DNA of 64,000 nt from assembly GCA_050249955.1 (NCBI GenBank), contig JBFWPN010000008.1:1-64000 (forward strand), in the 5' to 3' direction. The notes beneath the pieces are model-generated. The model was not told the DNA's origin. It searched no databases and was given only the letters and a program-made list of their open reading frames with translations. Below, one piece after another: positions 54,843-63,186 of this stretch (positions within the stretch are counted from its first letter, which is position 1; each line of letters begins with the position of its first letter). Origin of the DNA: CAVVIG01 sp050249955 (GTDB lineage: Bacteria > Acidobacteriota > Vicinamibacteria > Vicinamibacterales > CAVVIG01). The position numbers were made by a program, and so were the translations under genes.

Positions 54843-56566
54843 GCCGGCCGCTGCCCACACTGGCGCAACTCCGCCTCCGCGACAACCAGCTGTTCCTGGC
54901 GCTCTCGATCATCGTAGGCATCCTCGCCGGGCTCGCAGCGGTCCTGTTCTCCCTCAGCATCGATCGGGCGACCCGCGAACTGTTCGGGTTGGAGCCGTCT
55001 GCCGCGCGGCTGTTCCTCGTGCCCGCTGGCGTCAGCCTGGTCACCGGGATGCTCCTGGCCTGGGTGTTCCCCGAGGTCCGCGGGAGCGGCATCCCGCAGA
55101 CCGAAGCCGCCTATCACCTGAACGGCGGGCGCATTCCGGGACGCGTCGCCATCGGGAAGTTCATCACCGGCGTCCTGTGCGTCGGCTCCGGCCACTCCAT
55201 GGGACGCGAGGGACCATCCGTCCAGATCGGTGCGGCGCTCGCGTCCACGGTCGGGCGCTGGGTGGGCGTGACACCGGACCGGGTCAAGGCGCTGGTGCCG
55301 GTCGGTGCCGCCGGGGCCCTCTCGGCCGCGTTCAACACGCCGGTCGCCGCGGTGCTGTTCTCGATCGAGGAGATCATCGGCAGCATGAGCGCGCCGGTCA
55401 TCGGCTCGGCCGTCGTGGCCTCGGTGGCATCCGTGGTGGTCGAACGGTCGATCCTCGGAAACGAACCGCTGTTCCACGTGCCGGAGTATCAGCTGGTCCA
55501 CCCGGCCGAACTGGCGGCGTACGCCGCGCTGGGGGTGGTGGGCGGCGTGGTGTCGATCGTGTTCTGCAGGGCGCTGCTCGCGGCACGCGCCGGGTTCCGG
55601 CAGCTGCCGGCCCGCACGCGCGTGCTGCAGCCGGCCATGGGCGGCGTGATCATCGGGCTGATCCTGCTCGTCCGGCCGGAGGTGATGGGCGTGGGCTACG
55701 AGTACGTGGACCAGGCCCTGAACGGCAACATGGTGCTGCGCGGGCTCGTGCTCCTGTGCCTCGTCAAGATGGTGGCCACCATCGTCTCCTATGCCTCCGG
55801 CAACGCCGGCGGCATCTTCGCGCCAACCCTGTTCCTCGGCGCCATGGCCGGCGGCGCGGTCGGTTCGGTGGTGCACGCGGTGGCGCCGTTTCCCACCGCA
55901 TCGCCAGGCGCGTACGCACTGGTCGGCATGGGCACGCTCTTCGCCGGGATCATCCGCGCACCGATGACGTCCGTGTTCATGGTGTTCGAGATCACGCAGG
56001 ACTACCAGATCCTGGTGCCGCTGATGGTCGCGAATCTCCTGAGCTTCGTCATCTCGCGCCGCTTCCAGCCAACGCCTGTGTATCACGCACTGCTGCACCA
56101 GGACGGCGTGCACCTGCCGACGGCTGGTGAGCTGGCGCCAGAGGATGGCGTGAGCGTGGGCGACGTGATGTCACCGGCAGCGGCACTGCCCTCGCAGATG
56201 GCGGTGCACTCGGCCGCTTCCCGCCTGCAGGCCGATGGCACGCGACGCGCGCTCGTCACCGCCGACGGGCGTCTGCTGGGCATTGTCAGCCGCGACGCCG
56301 TCGTGAGTGCCCTGGAGGCCGGCAAGGGCGAGGAGGGCATCGGCAGCCTCGCGCAACCGCCCGGCACGCACCTCCACCCGGATCACCGCATCCACCTCGT
56401 GTTCGAGCGGTGGCCCGATGCCGACGGACTGCTCCCGGTGGTGGCCCGAGACGACGCGTCGAGGCTGGTGGGCATGATCACGCTGCAGGACATGCTGCGG
56501 TTCCTGGCCGCGGACAGTCCGGACCCGGTCGGCGGGCCAGCAAGCCCGGCCCGGTCCGACACCTGA
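54839..56566 (+). CDS. CLC chloride channel/transporter with CBS domains
   Basis: 575 residues. The CLC membrane part has the anion-site motifs GSGIPQ (about 81-86), GREGP with gating Glu E124, and GGIFAPTLFLGA, plus IEEII carrying the second proton-path Glu. A C-terminal CBS pair (about 435-560, VGDVMSPAAALP and VGMITLQDML) binds nucleotides and may gate transport. Both Glu suggest a Cl-/H+ exchanger rather than a channel. The start overlaps the TPR gene stop by ATGA. Confidence 0.88.
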   Translation: MSRPLPTLAQLRLRDNQLFLALSIIVGILAGLAAVLFSLSIDRATRELFGLEPSAARLFLVPAGVSLVTGMLLAWVFPEVRGSGIPQTEAAYHLNGGRIPGRVAIGKFITGVLCVGSGHSMGREGPSVQIGAALASTVGRWVGVTPDRVKALVPVGAAGALSAAFNTPVAAVLFSIEEIIGSMSAPVIGSAVVASVASVVVERSILGNEPLFHVPEYQLVHPAELAAYAALGVVGGVVSIVFCRALLAARAGFRQLPARTRVLQPAMGGVIIGLILLVRPEVMGVGYEYVDQALNGNMVLRGLVLLCLVKMVATIVSYASGNAGGIFAPTLFLGAMAGGAVGSVVHAVAPFPTASPGAYALVGMGTLFAGIIRAPMTSVFMVFEITQDYQILVPLMVANLLSFVISRRFQPTPVYHALLHQDGVHLPTAGELAPEDGVSVGDVMSPAAALPSQMAVHSAASRLQADGTRRALVTADGRLLGIVSRDAVVSALEAGKGEEGIGSLAQPPGTHLHPDHRIHLVFERWPDADGLLPVVARDDASRLVGMITLQDMLRFLAADSPDPVGGPASPARSDT

Positions 56567-56587
56567 TCAGGCGCGGGTCCGGAGGCA

Positions 56588-58867
56588 TCAGATCAGCAGC
56601 TGACCGAGCCAGCGGCGCACGGCACGCCAGTCGGACAGCCGGTACCGCGCCCTCGTGTCCGCACGACCGACGGCAATGGTGATCGCCTCTGGAGGCAGGG
56701 TCTCGAAGAGGTCCTCATCGGTGCGGTCATCGCCGATGGCGACGATCAGGCCGGTTCCGAATCCTTCCATCAGCTGGTGGACGACCTGCCCCTTGTGCAC
56801 GCCGCGGAAGCGGATCTCGATCACCTTGTGCCCCTCGAGCACCTCCAGCGGCTGGTTGCTGAGCGCATCGCCGAACAGCATCCGGAGCTCATGGGCCTGG
56901 CGCATGCCGAACTCCGGATCCGCCAGCCGATAGTGCCAGGCCACGGAGACACTCTTGCGCTCGATGCGGGAGCCTGGGGTGGCGGCGGCGAACTGCTCCA
57001 GGATCGGAAGGATCTTGGCCATCCAGTCGGTCGGCAGTGTGCCCGCCGGCTGCCAGTCGTCCTGCCCCGGCTCGCGGCGCCAGAACCCGTGCTCGGCCCA
57101 GATGGTCAACGGCAGGTCGCCCAGGAACGCCAGCAGCGACTCACGCGATCGGCCGCTGACGATGTGCAGATCCAGGCCTGGCCGCTGCGCAAGCCGCGCC
57201 AGCAGGAGCCGCAGCGCACGGTCGGGCACCGCCTGCTCGGGAGTCGGCGCCAGCGGTACCAGCGTGCCGTCGTAGTCCAGGAGCAGGGTCATCGCCTTCG
57301 CGCGCCGGCAGCGCCCCACCACCGCAGAGGCGAGGGCATCCGCGGTAGCCGCCACCGGTCGCTCCGCTGGCGTGAGAAGGGCGTCGACGAAGCTGGTCGC
57401 CCAGTTGTTGACGTCGTTCCGCAGCACGTGGTTCCTGAGCCCGCGCATCCGTGCCTGCCGTTCGTCGGGTGACAGGGTCAGCGCGTGGTGAATGGCGTCC
57501 GCGGTGGCATCCACGTCGTACGGATTGACGACGATGGCGTCGCCCAGTTCGGCGGCGGCACCGGCGAACTCACTGAGCACGAGCACACCGTCGCCCTCCA
57601 CACGACTGGCCACGAACTCCTTGGCCACGAGGTTCATCCCATCGCGGAGCGGCGTCACGAGCATCACGTCAGCCGCGCGGTACAGGGCGCTCAACTGTGC
57701 CGGGTTGATCGTGCTGTGCATGTAGTGGATCGGGGTGGAGAGCAGCGTGCCGCAGCTGCCGTTGATCCGCCCGACGAGTTCCTCGACCTGCATCCGGAAC
57801 TTCTGGTACGAGTCGACCATCCCCCGCGAGGGGACGGCGATCTGCACGTACCGGATCGCGTCGCGCAACTCGGGGTGCCGGACGAGCAGCCGCTCGATGG
57901 CCAGGAGGCGGCGCGGAATCCCCTTGGTGTAGTCGAGGCGGTCGATGCCGAGCAGGATCCGCCGGCCGCCGGCACCGGCACGGATCGCCTCGGTCTCCTC
58001 CACCACATCAGGACGCCGGGCCATCTCCTCGAACGCGCGGGCATCGATCCCCATCGGAAACGCGCCCAGGTGCACGCGCCGATCGCCCACGACCACGGCA
58101 TTGACATCGGCCTCGAGCCCCTGGACGTGGACGAGGGACATCATGAAGTGTCGGAGGTACGCGAAGGTGTGGAACCCCACGAGGTCGGCCCCGAGCAGCC
58201 CATCCAGGAGTTCTCGCCGCCAGGGCAGGATCCGGAAGACCTCGGACGAGGGAAAGGGAATGTGCAGGAAGAATCCGATCCGCGCATCCGGCAGGCGTTG
58301 CCGCAGGAGGGCAGGCACGAGCATCAGCTGATAGTCGTGCACCCAGACGACGTCGCCGGGTCGATGATGCGCGGCGACGGCGTCGGCGAAGCGCTCGTTC
58401 GCGGCCCGGTAGGCGTCCCAGCCCGAGGCGTCGAACGGCACCCTGTCGATGAGGTAGTGGAACAGCGGCCAGAGCACGCGGTTCGCAAACCCCTCGTAGT
58501 AGCCGGCCACTTCGGCAGACGACAGGTGCACCGGGGCGACAGCCGACCGTGCGAGTTCCCGGTCAAGTTCGCGGCGCTGCCGCAGGTCGAAGTCGCTCAC
58601 GTCGCCGGGCCACCCGATCCAGAGGGTGTTCCGGTCGGCATACCAGCTGCGCAGCCCCGTCGCCAGGCCGCCCGCCGCCCGCTTCAACTGGACCCGCCCA
58701 TCGTCCAGCCGGGCGGTGACGGGGAGTCGGTTCGACACGAGCAGGATCCGCCCGCCGTGATCGGGCACGACGGCCCTGCTTTTCGGGCCGGACGCACGAC
58801 CGGACACGGACCGGCTGGTCCCCTTCGTGCGGTGCCTGACGTGCTTGTTGCGGGGTGCGGCGGCCAT
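56588..58867 (-). CDS. otsAB: trehalose-6-phosphate synthase/phosphatase fusion (OtsA-OtsB)
   Basis: 759 residues. After a basic, Ser/Arg-rich N-terminal tail (1-38), the OtsA part (about 40-500) has RILLVSNRLPVTA, VWVHDYQLMLVPALL and DRLDYTKGI, the GT20 marks for joining UDP- or ADP-glucose to glucose-6-phosphate. The OtsB part (about 515-755) is a HAD phosphatase with LLLDYDGTLVPL, IVSGRSRESL and AIGDDRTDEDLF. One protein thus makes free trehalose. It gives a second trehalose route beside TreS at 33.9 kb. It converges with the CLC gene. Possibly co-transcribed with the VWFA-DUF4396 genes upstream (58-base gap). Confidence 0.93.
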   Translation of the reverse strand: MAAAPRNKHVRHRTKGTSRSVSGRASGPKSRAVVPDHGGRILLVSNRLPVTARLDDGRVQLKRAAGGLATGLRSWYADRNTLWIGWPGDVSDFDLRQRRELDRELARSAVAPVHLSSAEVAGYYEGFANRVLWPLFHYLIDRVPFDASGWDAYRAANERFADAVAAHHRPGDVVWVHDYQLMLVPALLRQRLPDARIGFFLHIPFPSSEVFRILPWRRELLDGLLGADLVGFHTFAYLRHFMMSLVHVQGLEADVNAVVVGDRRVHLGAFPMGIDARAFEEMARRPDVVEETEAIRAGAGGRRILLGIDRLDYTKGIPRRLLAIERLLVRHPELRDAIRYVQIAVPSRGMVDSYQKFRMQVEELVGRINGSCGTLLSTPIHYMHSTINPAQLSALYRAADVMLVTPLRDGMNLVAKEFVASRVEGDGVLVLSEFAGAAAELGDAIVVNPYDVDATADAIHHALTLSPDERQARMRGLRNHVLRNDVNNWATSFVDALLTPAERPVAATADALASAVVGRCRRAKAMTLLLDYDGTLVPLAPTPEQAVPDRALRLLLARLAQRPGLDLHIVSGRSRESLLAFLGDLPLTIWAEHGFWRREPGQDDWQPAGTLPTDWMAKILPILEQFAAATPGSRIERKSVSVAWHYRLADPEFGMRQAHELRMLFGDALSNQPLEVLEGHKVIEIRFRGVHKGQVVHQLMEGFGTGLIVAIGDDRTDEDLFETLPPEAITIAVGRADTRARYRLSDWRAVRRWLGQLLI

Positions 58868-58925
58868 GCCGGATCGTACACCGGCGATGATTTGACCGCC
58901 AAATGGATCAGCCCGTGCGTCTGGG

Positions 58926-59663
58926 CTAGCGCGTCGCGAGCGAGACCGCGGCTCGCATCGGCTGGCGAGGCCGACCCGTCCCTCCGGTGTCGACGATCAC
59001 CGGCTCTCGGCCGGGCTGCCGCCTGCCGACGAGCAGGTCTGAGACGTCGACGGTGCGGCGGAGCCGGTGCGTCAGGGGCATGAACCCCAGGAAACGCGTG
59101 AGTCCGGCGTCCAGGTCGACCGTGCGGCTGGACACGGCGCTCACGCGTCCCTGGAAGCGCCCATCGGGCGAGACGACGATCGCGCCCACGTACGAAGCGA
59201 GCGACGCTGGTGCCCGGATGTCCAGCGCGACCGGCTGAGCGGCCAGGGTCGCCGCACGGCGGGCCTCGATGCGCGCCCGGCGGATGTCGCCATTCTGCAC
59301 GGCGGTCCGGGCCGCCTCGATGGCGCGCGCCATCGAGGCGAACTCCGGGCCTGCGCTGGCGGCGGCCAGCACCCGGGTCACGCGCCTCGCGGCGTCGAGA
59401 GCACCGACCGCAACGGGCCGATCGTGATCGATCGTCTGCACGAACTGCTCGAGCCGGCGGTAGATGCCGGCCAGGACCGGCGGATACGGCGAGGTGACCG
59501 ACCCGGTGGTCGAGACAAGTCCCACGGTGCCGCGTCCCTGCGTCTGCACCGGAGGCGGCGCCTCACGACGGACCCGCCATTCGTGCACGGCGCCGACCGA
59601 CGCCAGCCCCAGGGTGCCGAGGAGGAACATGCCGGCCGCGTGGAGCAGCAGTGAGGACCTCAT
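58926..59663 (-). CDS. membrane-anchored protein of unknown function
   Basis: 245 residues with an N-terminal signal or anchor (LLLHAAGMFLLGTLGLASVGAV), a helical middle (about 60-150, ARAIEAARTAVQNGDIRRARIEARRAATLAA) and a C-terminal beta-rich part with VVSPDGRFQGRVSAVSSRTVDLD and VDVSDLLVGRR. No family recognised. The ATG at 59663 overlaps the stop of the DUF4396 gene (ATGA, 59660-59663), so the two are translationally linked. Confidence 0.65.
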   Translation of the reverse strand: MRSSLLLHAAGMFLLGTLGLASVGAVHEWRVRREAPPPVQTQGRGTVGLVSTTGSVTSPYPPVLAGIYRRLEQFVQTIDHDRPVAVGALDAARRVTRVLAAASAGPEFASMARAIEAARTAVQNGDIRRARIEARRAATLAAQPVALDIRAPASLASYVGAIVVSPDGRFQGRVSAVSSRTVDLDAGLTRFLGFMPLTHRLRRTVDVSDLLVGRRQPGREPVIVDTGGTGRPRQPMRAAVSLATR

Positions 59664-60361
59664 GACATGCCGTGCTTCCACTTGATCGCCACCAGCCAGT
59701 AGTTCATCGGGTAGGTGGCCAGGAACCCGACCAGCAGCCCGAGCGCGGCAAAGCCCCAGAACGCCGCCGTCGATGGCATCGGCTGCTGGCCGACCACCAG
59801 CGGCGTCACGCCGGTCATCACCACGCCCATGCCGGCCATCACCGTCATCATCGAGAAGAACTCCGCCCGGCCGCCCATCCACAGCGCCATCAGCGGACCA
59901 TCGGCCATGCCGCGCATCGCCTTGTATTGGAAGATGAGCCAGCCGAAGGCAAAGCCGGCGAGGTATTCGAACCAGAACTCGTGCCAGAACCCCAGGCCCC
60001 AGACCCGGGCCAGCACCATGGCTGTCACGATGCCCAGGCCGTCACCCCCGACGCAGTGAATCACCGATCCGGTGACCTTGCGGAAGGTCGTACTGACATA
60101 GCGATGGTGAACCTGCTCGGCCTCAGCCTCCTGGAGCCGGCCGATGCGCGGTGGACGGCAGGTCCAGACGTATAACGCCAGCCCGACCACCGAGAAGAAG
60201 ACCACGATGATCGGCCATGCCCACTTGAGCGCCGGCTGCACGTGCGTGTTCACCCGGTACTCGTCGTAGAGCACCCACGCCGCACCCGACAGCCCGACGG
60301 CGTACCAGGCCCACACGAACGCGGGCACCGCGAGGAATGACAGGACGGCCACGCGAGCCAT
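59660..60361 (-). CDS. DUF4396 membrane protein
   Basis: 233 residues with about six membrane helices and the DUF4396 pattern: an early WAWYAVGLSG helix, a His/Trp-rich core (HCVGGDGLG, GLGFWHEFWFEYLAGFAFGW) and the ending YPMNYWLVAIKWKHGMS. Some family members lie near copper or redox genes but the function is unknown. It starts 42 bases after the VWFA gene and overlaps the next gene by ATGA. Confidence 0.75.
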   Translation of the reverse strand: MARVAVLSFLAVPAFVWAWYAVGLSGAAWVLYDEYRVNTHVQPALKWAWPIIVVFFSVVGLALYVWTCRPPRIGRLQEAEAEQVHHRYVSTTFRKVTGSVIHCVGGDGLGIVTAMVLARVWGLGFWHEFWFEYLAGFAFGWLIFQYKAMRGMADGPLMALWMGGRAEFFSMMTVMAGMGVVMTGVTPLVVGQQPMPSTAAFWGFAALGLLVGFLATYPMNYWLVAIKWKHGMS

Positions 60362-60403
60362 CCTGCATCAACGGTGCCCTGGCCCGAACTGGGGCCGGGG
60401 CCG

Positions 60404-61306
60404 TCACTCCGCGAGGTATCCCGACCGGTTGAGGACCCGGCTGTGCGGCACACCCACCACCACGGCAATCCGGTGCAGCCCCGGCGGCCCGGCCGGCTCG
60501 AAGGCCAGCACGTATTGGTGCGTGAGGTCGCTGGCCACCGCCTCATAGGCGACCGCAGCCTGCTCGCTCCCGGACGAGGTGAAGGCCCGGGCTCCGGTCT
60601 CGCGTGCCAGCTCGCGCAGTTCGACGGCCGAGCGTGCGAACCGATCGACCCGCTCGAACGGCGACACGAACCGGATGGTATACGTCGTCACGGCCAGGCG
60701 GCGCGCCGCGTCGATGACGGAGTCGAACCCGATCAGGCTGGCCGTGTCCTCGCCATCGGTGAAGACAACCACCGCACGTCGCCGGATGGTGGTGTGGCCG
60801 GCGGCCTGACGCTCGAACTCGTGCAGGGCGACATACAACGCGTCGTAGAGGGAGGTCGAGCCGCCAGCGCCGAGTCTCCGGAGGGCGCTGGCAACACGCC
60901 GGCGATCGGTCGTGAAGGGTTCGACGATCCGGGTGCCGTGGCCGAAGGCGATCAGCGTGGCTCGGTCTTCCCCGCGAAGGGCGCCGACCACCGCGGTCGC
61001 CGCCTTCTGGATGGTGGCCAGCCTGGCATTGACGCTCGAACTGGTGTCGACCAGCAGCACCAGGTCGATCGGGGCCGTCCCGGCGTCGAACAGCTGGATG
61101 TCCCTGGGGGTCCCGTTGTCGAGGACCTGGAAGTCGGACGCCTCCAGGCCGGCCACATAGCTCCCGTCATCCCGTTGTACGGTCACCATCACGGGCACCA
61201 GCTGGGCCTGGGCCGTGAACCTGCCCTGCGACTGGACCGTGACGACACAGGCCGCCGTTACCGCGAACGCCACACCCCACGCTGCCGGCACGGGCAGACC
61301 CGCCAT
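60404..61306 (-). CDS. exported VWFA-domain protein (acidobacterial type)
   Basis: 300 residues with a signal sequence (AAWGVAFAVTAACVVTVQS), a short beta domain (LVPVMVTVQRDDGSYVAGLEASDFQVLDNG) and a von Willebrand A domain with an intact metal site: VDTSSSV (DxSxS), GGSTSLYDAL and FTDGEDT. The order signal-DFQV..NG-VWFA is that of the VWFA-related acidobacterial family (TIGR03436). Such proteins bind ligands at the cell surface; the ligand is unknown. The start at 61306 has GGAAGG; the frame upstream reads poorly. Divergent from the MarR gene. Confidence 0.85.
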   Translation of the reverse strand: MAGLPVPAAWGVAFAVTAACVVTVQSQGRFTAQAQLVPVMVTVQRDDGSYVAGLEASDFQVLDNGTPRDIQLFDAGTAPIDLVLLVDTSSSVNARLATIQKAATAVVGALRGEDRATLIAFGHGTRIVEPFTTDRRRVASALRRLGAGGSTSLYDALYVALHEFERQAAGHTTIRRRAVVVFTDGEDTASLIGFDSVIDAARRLAVTTYTIRFVSPFERVDRFARSAVELRELARETGARAFTSSGSEQAAVAYEAVASDLTHQYVLAFEPAGPPGLHRIAVVVGVPHSRVLNRSGYLAE

Positions 61307-61429
61307 GTCGCACCTTCCGCCGGCGAGCGTACCGGGCGGGTATGGGCGGCGCCATCCCTCGAACCTCGTATTCGATGGCGCTTCGAGCCTGTAGGCGCTG
61401 CGCATCCGTCTGCAGCCCGGGCAGGCGTC

Positions 61430-61445
61430 GGACTTGGTAAAGTCC
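61430..61445. promoter_or_regulatory. inverted repeat before the MarR gene, candidate operator
   Basis: GGACTT-GGTA-AAGTCC, perfect 6-bp arms, ends four bases before the MarR start codon. MarR proteins bind short palindromes and often block their own gene. The site also lies in the 143-base gap shared with the divergent VWFA gene, which it could control too. Confidence 0.45.
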
Positions 61446-61449
61446 TAGG

Positions 61450-61941
61450 ATGCCTCGTCGCCCTGCCCCGCTCACGGATCCGTTCTGGCCGGTTCCCTCG
61501 GATGAAACGCTCCGTTTCCTCCAGGTGATCTGGCAGATGGAACACGCGCTCGGTCGCGCGTCGAAACGGATGGAGGACACCCTCAGGATGAGTGGGCCCC
61601 AGCGCTTCACGCTGCGCCTCGTCGGCGCCCGCCCCGGCATCACGCCGACCGAGATCGCGACCGGCCTCCACCTGCACCCGAGCACGATCACCGGCATCCT
61701 GAAGCGGCTCGAGGCACGCGGACTCGTCAGGCGCGAAACCAACCGCAGCGATGGTCGTGTGGCGCACTTCTTCCTGACGGCGAGCGGCGAGCGTGCCGAT
61801 GTCCCCACGGCGAAGGGCACCATCGAACACGCCGTCAGGTCGACACTGCGGCGCTGCACGGGGACCAAGCGGAAGGCCGCCGTCGACGTCCTGCACGAAC
61901 TCACCCGCGAGTTGCTGAAGATCGCCGACGCACGGGGCTGA
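61450..61941 (+). CDS. MarR-family transcription regulator
   Basis: 163 residues with the MarR winged helix: helices around RFLQVIWQMEHALGRASKRM, the recognition region PTEIATGLHLHPSTITGILKRLEARGLV, the wing RRETNRSDGRVAHFFLT, and a C-terminal dimer helix. It should bind DNA as a dimer and release it on binding a small ligand, often an aromatic. The candidate operator is just upstream. Convergent with the antiporter gene. Confidence 0.85.
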   Translation: MPRRPAPLTDPFWPVPSDETLRFLQVIWQMEHALGRASKRMEDTLRMSGPQRFTLRLVGARPGITPTEIATGLHLHPSTITGILKRLEARGLVRRETNRSDGRVAHFFLTASGERADVPTAKGTIEHAVRSTLRRCTGTKRKAAVDVLHELTRELLKIADARG

Positions 61942-61974
61942 CGGGCCGGACCGCGTCAGGGCGCTCCGATCCCG

Positions 61975-63186
61975 TCAGGAGGCTGAGGGCGCAACGTGCC
62001 CGAGGAGCGACGGCATGGTCGTGGCCTCCCCGGTCATCACGAGTGCGCGGCGCGTCAACAGCGGCCCGATGACCTCGAAGATCAGCACGCCGGCCAGGAC
62101 GATGGCGGTCGTGGTTGCGGCGTAGGCCGGGAACGCGTCGCGTATCTGGAGGGTCAGGCCGACGGCCAGCGATGACGAGGAGATGAGGCAGAAGCCGAAG
62201 TGCCGGCGGACGGCTGCGGGTACCTGCGCTCCACGGATTCCCACGCGCGCACCGGCCAGCTTCCCGAGCGTGCGGGCCGCGGCATAGGCCAGCCCGGCCG
62301 GTCCGAGGCTCATCACGCTCGAAGGCGCGAGCTCGGCGCCCGCGAGAACGAAGAACGCCGCATACAACGGCGGGTCGGCCGACCCGAGCGCACTGAGCAG
62401 CCGCTGGCCGTGGCGCGACGCGTTGGCGACGGTGGCCCCGAGCGCCAGCGTGGCGATCAGCGGCGAGACGCCCAGCCACCGCGAGGCGCCCACCGTGATC
62501 AGCACGACGCCGGCCGAGAGCATCATGGCCTCGCCGTCCTCCTGTGCGCGCGCGGCCCAGGCATCGGTGACCAGCCCAAGGACCGCACCGAGGCTGATCG
62601 AGCCGATGGTCGTCCAGGCCAGGCCATGCGCCGCCCGATACCCGGCGCCCGCCGCACCTGTCTGCTCTCCGAGCAGGGTCAGCAGGGCGGAGACGAGGCC
62701 GAACGCCACGAGCACGTAGGTATTGTTCAGCGCGACGAGCGCCCGCAGGCGATCCGTGAGCGGCCCTCGTGCATCGTATTCGTTGAGCACCATGATGGTG
62801 GTGGCCGGTGCCGTTTCCATGGCGACGACGCCGAGCAGGACGGCCAGGGGCCACTCGAGGCCCAGCAGCCACAGCGACGCACTGACCAGCACGAGCGCAC
62901 TCGAGGCCTCCCACAGCGTGATGCGGGCCGCCTCCGCGCCCACCCGGGTGATGGTCGAGATCTCGAAGATCGACCCGATGTTGAACAGGATCAGCCCGAG
63001 CGCGATCTCGCTCAGGAACCCGAGCGTCACCACGTTGTCGTGCGAGATCACGTCGAGACCGGCCGGCCCGATGAGCAGGCCGATCGCGAGGTACCCGGTC
63101 ACTTCGGGGATCCGGACCAGCTGGGCCACGTGACCGGCCACGAGCGCGGCCAGGAGGATCAGGCCGACGGAGAGGATCTCGTTCAT
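61975..63186 (-). CDS. CPA2-type cation/proton antiporter
   Basis: 403 residues, about twelve membrane helices, of the KefB/NapA (CPA2) family: VRIPEVTGYLAIGLLIGPAGL at the N-terminus and FVLAGAELAPSS and RTLGKLAGARVG later. It has no Rossmann or TrkA domain. Likely exchanges K+ or Na+ for H+. The start overlaps the PDZ gene stop by ATGA (63183-63186), an unusual pairing. Confidence 0.85.
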   Translation of the reverse strand: MNEILSVGLILLAALVAGHVAQLVRIPEVTGYLAIGLLIGPAGLDVISHDNVVTLGFLSEIALGLILFNIGSIFEISTITRVGAEAARITLWEASSALVLVSASLWLLGLEWPLAVLLGVVAMETAPATTIMVLNEYDARGPLTDRLRALVALNNTYVLVAFGLVSALLTLLGEQTGAAGAGYRAAHGLAWTTIGSISLGAVLGLVTDAWAARAQEDGEAMMLSAGVVLITVGASRWLGVSPLIATLALGATVANASRHGQRLLSALGSADPPLYAAFFVLAGAELAPSSVMSLGPAGLAYAAARTLGKLAGARVGIRGAQVPAAVRRHFGFCLISSSSLAVGLTLQIRDAFPAYAATTTAIVLAGVLIFEVIGPLLTRRALVMTGEATTMPSLLGHVAPSAS

